Origin: Chelonoidis abingdonii
Taxonomy: Eukaryota; Chordata; Testudines; Testudinidae
Assembly: GCF_003597395.2 (NCBI RefSeq)
Contig: NC_133771.1
Location: forward strand, 49,803,864 to 49,867,863
Direction: 5' to 3'
Length of the DNA stretch: 64,000 bases
Under the pieces are notes generated by a model. The model made no database searches, had not been told where the DNA came from, and saw only the letters and a program-made list of their open reading frames with translations. A program made the position numbers and the translations under genes. Shown in pieces: positions 60,266-64,000 of this stretch (positions within the stretch are counted from its first letter, which is position 1; every line of letters begins with the position of its first letter).

Positions 60266-60467
60266 TTAATCAAGAGAGTCTGTTCTTAATCTACCTTACA
60301 TCTACTTTTCCTTGACATCTTTGAACTGACTAGTTTTCTTAAATATTTCTTGCAGGAATTAAGTCAGGAATTAAAATACAGTTATAACATCCTGGTCAGA
60401 TCCAGTGGTTAAGGTGTGAGAAAATGTTGTGTTTTGTACGAGTTTGGCAATCTATGGACAATAAGAG

Positions 60468-62620
60468 TACGTCTACATTACAGGATTATTCCGATTTTAC
60501 ATACAGCGGTTTTGTGAAACAGATTATATAAAGTCGAGTACATGCGACCACACAAAGCACAATAATTCGGCGGTGTGCATCCATGTACCGAGGCTAGCGT
60601 TGATTTCTGGAGCGTTGCACTGTGGGTAGATATCCCATAGTTCCCGCAGACTTCCCCTGCCCATTGGAATTCTGGATTGAGATCCCAATGCATGATGGTG
60701 CAAAAACAGTGTCGCAGGTGATTCTGGGTAAACGTCACTCATTCCTTCCTCCATGAAAGCAACGGCAGACAATCATTTCACGCCCTTTTTCCCTGGATTG
60801 CCCTGGCAGATGCCATAGAATGGCAATCATGGAGCCCATTTTGCCTTTTGTCACTCTCACTGTATGTGTACTGGTTGATGCTGACAGAGGCAGTACTACA
60901 CAGCAACATTCATTTGCCTTTGCAAGGTAGCAGAGATGGTTACCATCCCTATTGTACCATTTGCCATGCCATTGTAAATTGGCAATGAGATGACGGTTAT
61001 CAGTCGTTCTGTACCATCTGCTGCTGTCATAAGTGCTCCTGGCTGGCCTTCGCTGAGGTCGGCTGGGGGCACAAAGACAAAAATGGGAATGACTCCCCAG
61101 GTCATTCCCTCCTTTATGCTTTATCTAAAAATAGAGTCAGTCCTGCCTAGAACATAGGGCAAGTGTACTAGAGAAGCAGTGTACCAGAGAGTACAGCCGC
61201 TTCGTGTCAGATCCCGCAGAAATGATGAGCTACATGCCATTCTAAGGGGTGCCCCTGCAACAACCCCACCTGTTGCTTCCTTCCTCCCCTAACCCTCCTG
61301 GGCTACCGTTGCAGTGTCCCCCCATTTGTGTGATGAATTAAATAAAGAATGCAGGAATAAGAAACACTGACTTTTTAGTGAGATAAAATGAAGGGGAGGC
61401 AGCCTCTAGCTGCTATGATAGTCCAGGCAGAACATTAAATGGTAGCGGGGGAGAGGAGCCCAGCCTCCCGCTGCTATGATAGTCCAGGCAGTACAGAATC
61501 TTTTCTTTACACATGAAAGGGAGGGGGCTGATGGAGCTCAGGCCCCACTTGCTACGATGAAGACTGTTACCAGCCGTTCTGTACTATCTGCCGGGAACGA
61601 CCGGCAGTCATTCCTATTTTTACCCANNNNNNNNNNNNNNNNNNNNNNNNNNNNNNNNNNNNNNNNNNNNNNNNNNNNNNNNNNNNNNNNNNNNNNNNNN
61701 NNNNNNNNNNNNNNNNNNNNNNNNNNNNNNNNNNNNNNNNNNNNNNNNNNNNNNNNNNNNNNNNNNNNNNNNNNNNNNNNNNNNNNNNNNNNNNNNNNNN
61801 NNNNNNNNNNNNNNNNNNNNNNNNNNNNNNNNNNNNNNNNNNNNNNNNNNNNNNNNNNNNNNNNNNNNNNNNNNNNNNNNNNNNNNNNNNNNNNNNNNNN
61901 NNNNNNNNNNNNNNNNNNNNNNNNNNNNNNNNNNNNNNNNNNNNNNNNNNNNNNNNNNNNNNNNNNNNNNNNNNNNNNNNNNNNNNNNNNNNNNNNNNNN
62001 NNNNNNNNNNNNNNNNNNNNNNNNNNNNNNNNNNNNNNNNNNNNNNNNNNNNNNNNNNNNNNNNNNNNNNNNNNNNNNNNNNNNNNNNNNNNNNNNNNNN
62101 NNNNNNNNNNNNNNNNNNNNNNNNNNNNNNNNNNNNNNNNNNNNNNNNNNNNNNNNNNNNNNNNNNNNNNNNNNNNNNNNNNNNNNNNNNNNNNNNNNNN
62201 NNNNNNNNNNNNNNNNNNNNNNNNNNNNNNNNNNNNNNNNNNNNNNNNNNNNNNNNNNNNNNNNNNNNNNNNNNNNNNNNNNNNNNNNNNNNNNNNAGGA
62301 AATGAAATTCAAAAGTTCGCGGGGCTTTTCCTGTCTACCTGGCCAGTGCATCCGAGTTCAGATTGCTTTCCAGAGTGGTCACAATGGTGCACTGTGGGAT
62401 ACCGCCCGGAGGCCAATATCATCGATTTGCGGCCACACTAACCCTAATCTGACATGGCAATACCATTTCAGCACTACTCCTCTCATCGGGGAGGAGTACA
62501 GAAATCGGTTTAAAGAGCCCTTTATATTGGTATTAAGGGCCCCGTTGTGTGGACGAGTGCAGGGTTAAATTGGTTTAACGCTGATAAATTCGGTTTAAAC
62601 GCGTAGGGTAGAGCAGGCCT
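60468..62620. mobile_element. Large nonautonomous DNA element containing the assembly gap
   Basis: The left end 'gtacgtctacattacagg' and right end 'acgcgtagggtagagcaggc' are inverse-like, and the subterminal text ('cggttttgtgaaacagatta'; 'ggtttaacgctgataaattc') is that of a repeat common in turtles. The interior includes near-duplicate 'agctgctatgatagtccagg' blocks at about 61409 and 61470. Frames in it, including those running through the N gap, are not genes. Confidence 0.6.
61627..62296. other. Assembly gap (670 N)
   Basis: All N. The gap begins shortly after a tandem-duplicated segment, consistent with collapse or failure to assemble a repeat. Confidence 0.99.
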
Positions 62621-62624
62621 ATGA

Positions 62625-63125
62625 GAGCAATCAAAGAACATAAGGCCATTGCCAGTGTAGAGAAATGAAATGAATTCTTTACATCAGTCTTTGTTGCAGA
62701 GGGTGTGAGGGAGATTCCCACATCTGGGCCGTTCTGTTTAGGTGACAAATCTGAGGAACTGTCCCACACTGAGGTTTCAGTAGAGGAGGTTTTGGAACAT
62801 TGATAAACAGTAATAAGTCACCCAAGAGTTCTGAAGGAATTCAAATATGAAAATGCAGAATTACTAACAGTGGCGTGTAACCTATCATTTAAATCTGTTT
62901 CTGATGACTGGAGGCTATCTAATGTGACACCAATTTTTTAAAAAGGCTCCAGAGGCAATCAGATTATTAACCTAACTTCAGTACCTGGCAAATTAGCTGA
63001 AACTATAGTAAAGAACAGAATTATCAGACACAAAGATAAACATGATTTGTTGGGGAAAAGTCAGCATAGCTTTTGTAAAGGGAAATCATGCCTCACCCAT
63101 CTACCAGACTTCTTTGAGGGGGTCT
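62625..63125 (+). mobile_element. CR1 LINE ORF2 fragment (linker and early RT)
   Basis: Plus-strand translation in pieces gives FFTSVFVAEGVREIPTSG, then SVSDDWRLSNVTPIF, INLTSVPGKLAETIVKNRII and GKSQHSFCKGKSCLTHL, all CR1 RT landmarks. Stops and shifts interrupt it. It ends abruptly at 'ctttgaggg', where unrelated GC-rich sequence begins. Confidence 0.82.
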
Positions 63126-64000
63126 GTAAGCCGGTCGATTCGGGCCTCGTCCCCCTCAGGTGCGGCGGAGAGCCAGGGCGCCTCCTTCTCTGCAGCGGGA
63201 CGGGTTCCACGCCGGTCCTGTACTAAAGGGTCAAGCAAGTGAGGTCTATGGGCCCTGGCCCTTATGCAGGGCGGGCACCAAACAGTTCAGGCTCTGGCCC
63301 TTTGGGGCAGGTCAGAGCCGTAGCAAAGTCTAGGGGCCCTGGCCCTTAGGCAGGGCGGGGCACCAACCAAACTGTAGAACAGCTCAGGGGTTCTGGGTGA
63401 AGGGGGAATTCTGCCGCCCTGTTACGGGTGGCAGGGGGAACGCAGGCCCACCCACTCCTCTGCGTTCCAGCCCGGGGCCCTGGTAGCGGCGGTCACCACT
63501 AAGGCGGTCAGTGGGGATCCGGACTGAAACACACTGACAGGGTGATCAGTAGGGCTCCCAACCGAAACACACTGACAGGGTGGTCAGTGGGGATCCTGGC
63601 CAATACACACGGCCATAGGCTCAGGGGCCTTCTGCAGCCTGACTGTCATCAGCTGCCCCTGGGCTACTTCCAACTTCCCCCTCCCCTGGTACCTGTCCTC
63701 AGTCGGCATAGTCTGGTGGGTCCCAGACCATAGGTTCCTCGGAGAACTGGGGGAGAGCAGGCTCTGGTGGCTCCTCCGGCCAGCGGGCGCAGGGTAGTTC
63801 AGGCTGAGGGTCCTCAGGATACCCGGCACGGGGCAGGTCCGGCCAGCGCTCCTCTGGATACTTGGCCCGAGGTAGATCCGGCCAGCACTCCTCGGGATAG
63901 TGAGCACAAGGCAAGCTGGGCCAAGCGGGAGCTCAGGCCTCCACGTCTGTACTCTTCGGCATCCTGGGCTCAACTGAGCTCTGGGCCCTGGCTTTTATAC
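63126..64000. repeat. GC-rich complex repeat with tandem arrays
   Basis: Three arrays follow each other: blocks of 'gggccctggccctta' with 'gcagggcgg' (63249-63365), units with 'ctgacagggtg.tcagt' (63504-63605), and 39-bp units at about 63740-63930. Starts exactly where the CR1 fragment ends. It may be part of a larger repeat running past the window edge. Class unknown. Confidence 0.5.
63699..63935 (-). repeat. 39-bp minisatellite, open on the minus strand
   Basis: The minus frame (63699-63914) reads four to five 13-residue units of the pattern YPEERWPDLPRA-x: YPEECWPDLPRAK, YPEERWPDLPRAG, YPEDPQPELPCAR, WPEEPPEPALPQF. The unit length is a multiple of three, so the frame stays open. It has no recognised domain and no clear start; coding status is uncertain. 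Confidence 0.5.

Noticed and set aside
61476..62441. 321-codon frame on the plus strand (and 61620-62351 on minus)
   Set aside because: Most of it is unknown residues from the N gap; the flanking parts are repeat sequence.
56312..64000. BAG2 or another syntenic neighbour
   Set aside because: No exon-like sequence recognised; only repeats.
1..64000. tRNA, rRNA, CRISPR or bacterial features
   Set aside because: No cloverleaf with A/B boxes, no rRNA text and no regularly spaced direct repeats were seen; the content is vertebrate nuclear DNA.

Overview
The window is vertebrate nuclear DNA, and the repeat content points to a turtle or a close reptilian relative. Evidence: several CR1 LINE fragments, two DIRS-type tyrosine-recombinase retrotransposons, many short hAT and other terminal-inverted-repeat elements, an ERV-type solo LTR, L2-like LINE fragments and MIR/CORE-SINE relics. 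One N gap lies at 61627-62296. I see no tRNA, rRNA, CRISPR array or bacterial-type operon.

The only host gene I can support is ZNF451 (SUMO E3/E4 ligase, C2H2 zinc-finger protein) on the + strand. Eleven coding exons run from 9915 to the stop codon at 55539-55541, and all join in frame (2,928 nt, 975 codons plus stop). The first roughly 100 codons, which in the known family carry the tandem SUMO-interaction motifs, are not visible and probably lie upstream of the window. The exons here encode the C2H2 array, a PIN/NYN-like domain spread over three exons, an acidic linker and a C-terminal UIM-like helix. One intron appears to use a GC-AG donor (exon ending at 12731). One late exon has two in-frame acceptors 6 nt apart.

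Layout. 1-3180: CR1 LINE, minus strand, with ORF1 and the 5' part of ORF2, both broken. 3181-9914: noncoding, with a MIR relic and a CR1 tail. 9915-19244: five small ZNF451 exons, with introns holding a 1.1 kb TA-flanked inverted-repeat element and an old DIRS fragment. 19245-24177: hAT element, solo LTR, and a long-inverted-repeat element with a nested hAT. 24178-25832: the large zinc-finger exon. 26816-32230: exons for the PIN-like domain, flanked by two copies of an unclassified repeat. 30909-47189: a 16 kb intron built mostly from CR1, L2, hAT and MITE insertions, one of them nested. 47262-55488: the last intron, holding a nearly complete but broken DIRS element with gag, RT-RNase H, methyltransferase-like and tyrosine-recombinase regions. 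55489-56311: last coding exon and 3' UTR. 56312-64000: repeats only.

The most interesting context is the DIRS elements inside ZNF451. In mammals a ZNF451 isoform carries a LAP2alpha-like domain proposed to come from a DIRS1-like gag. Here two different DIRS copies sit in other introns of the same gene, and the younger one still carries a recognisable gag core.
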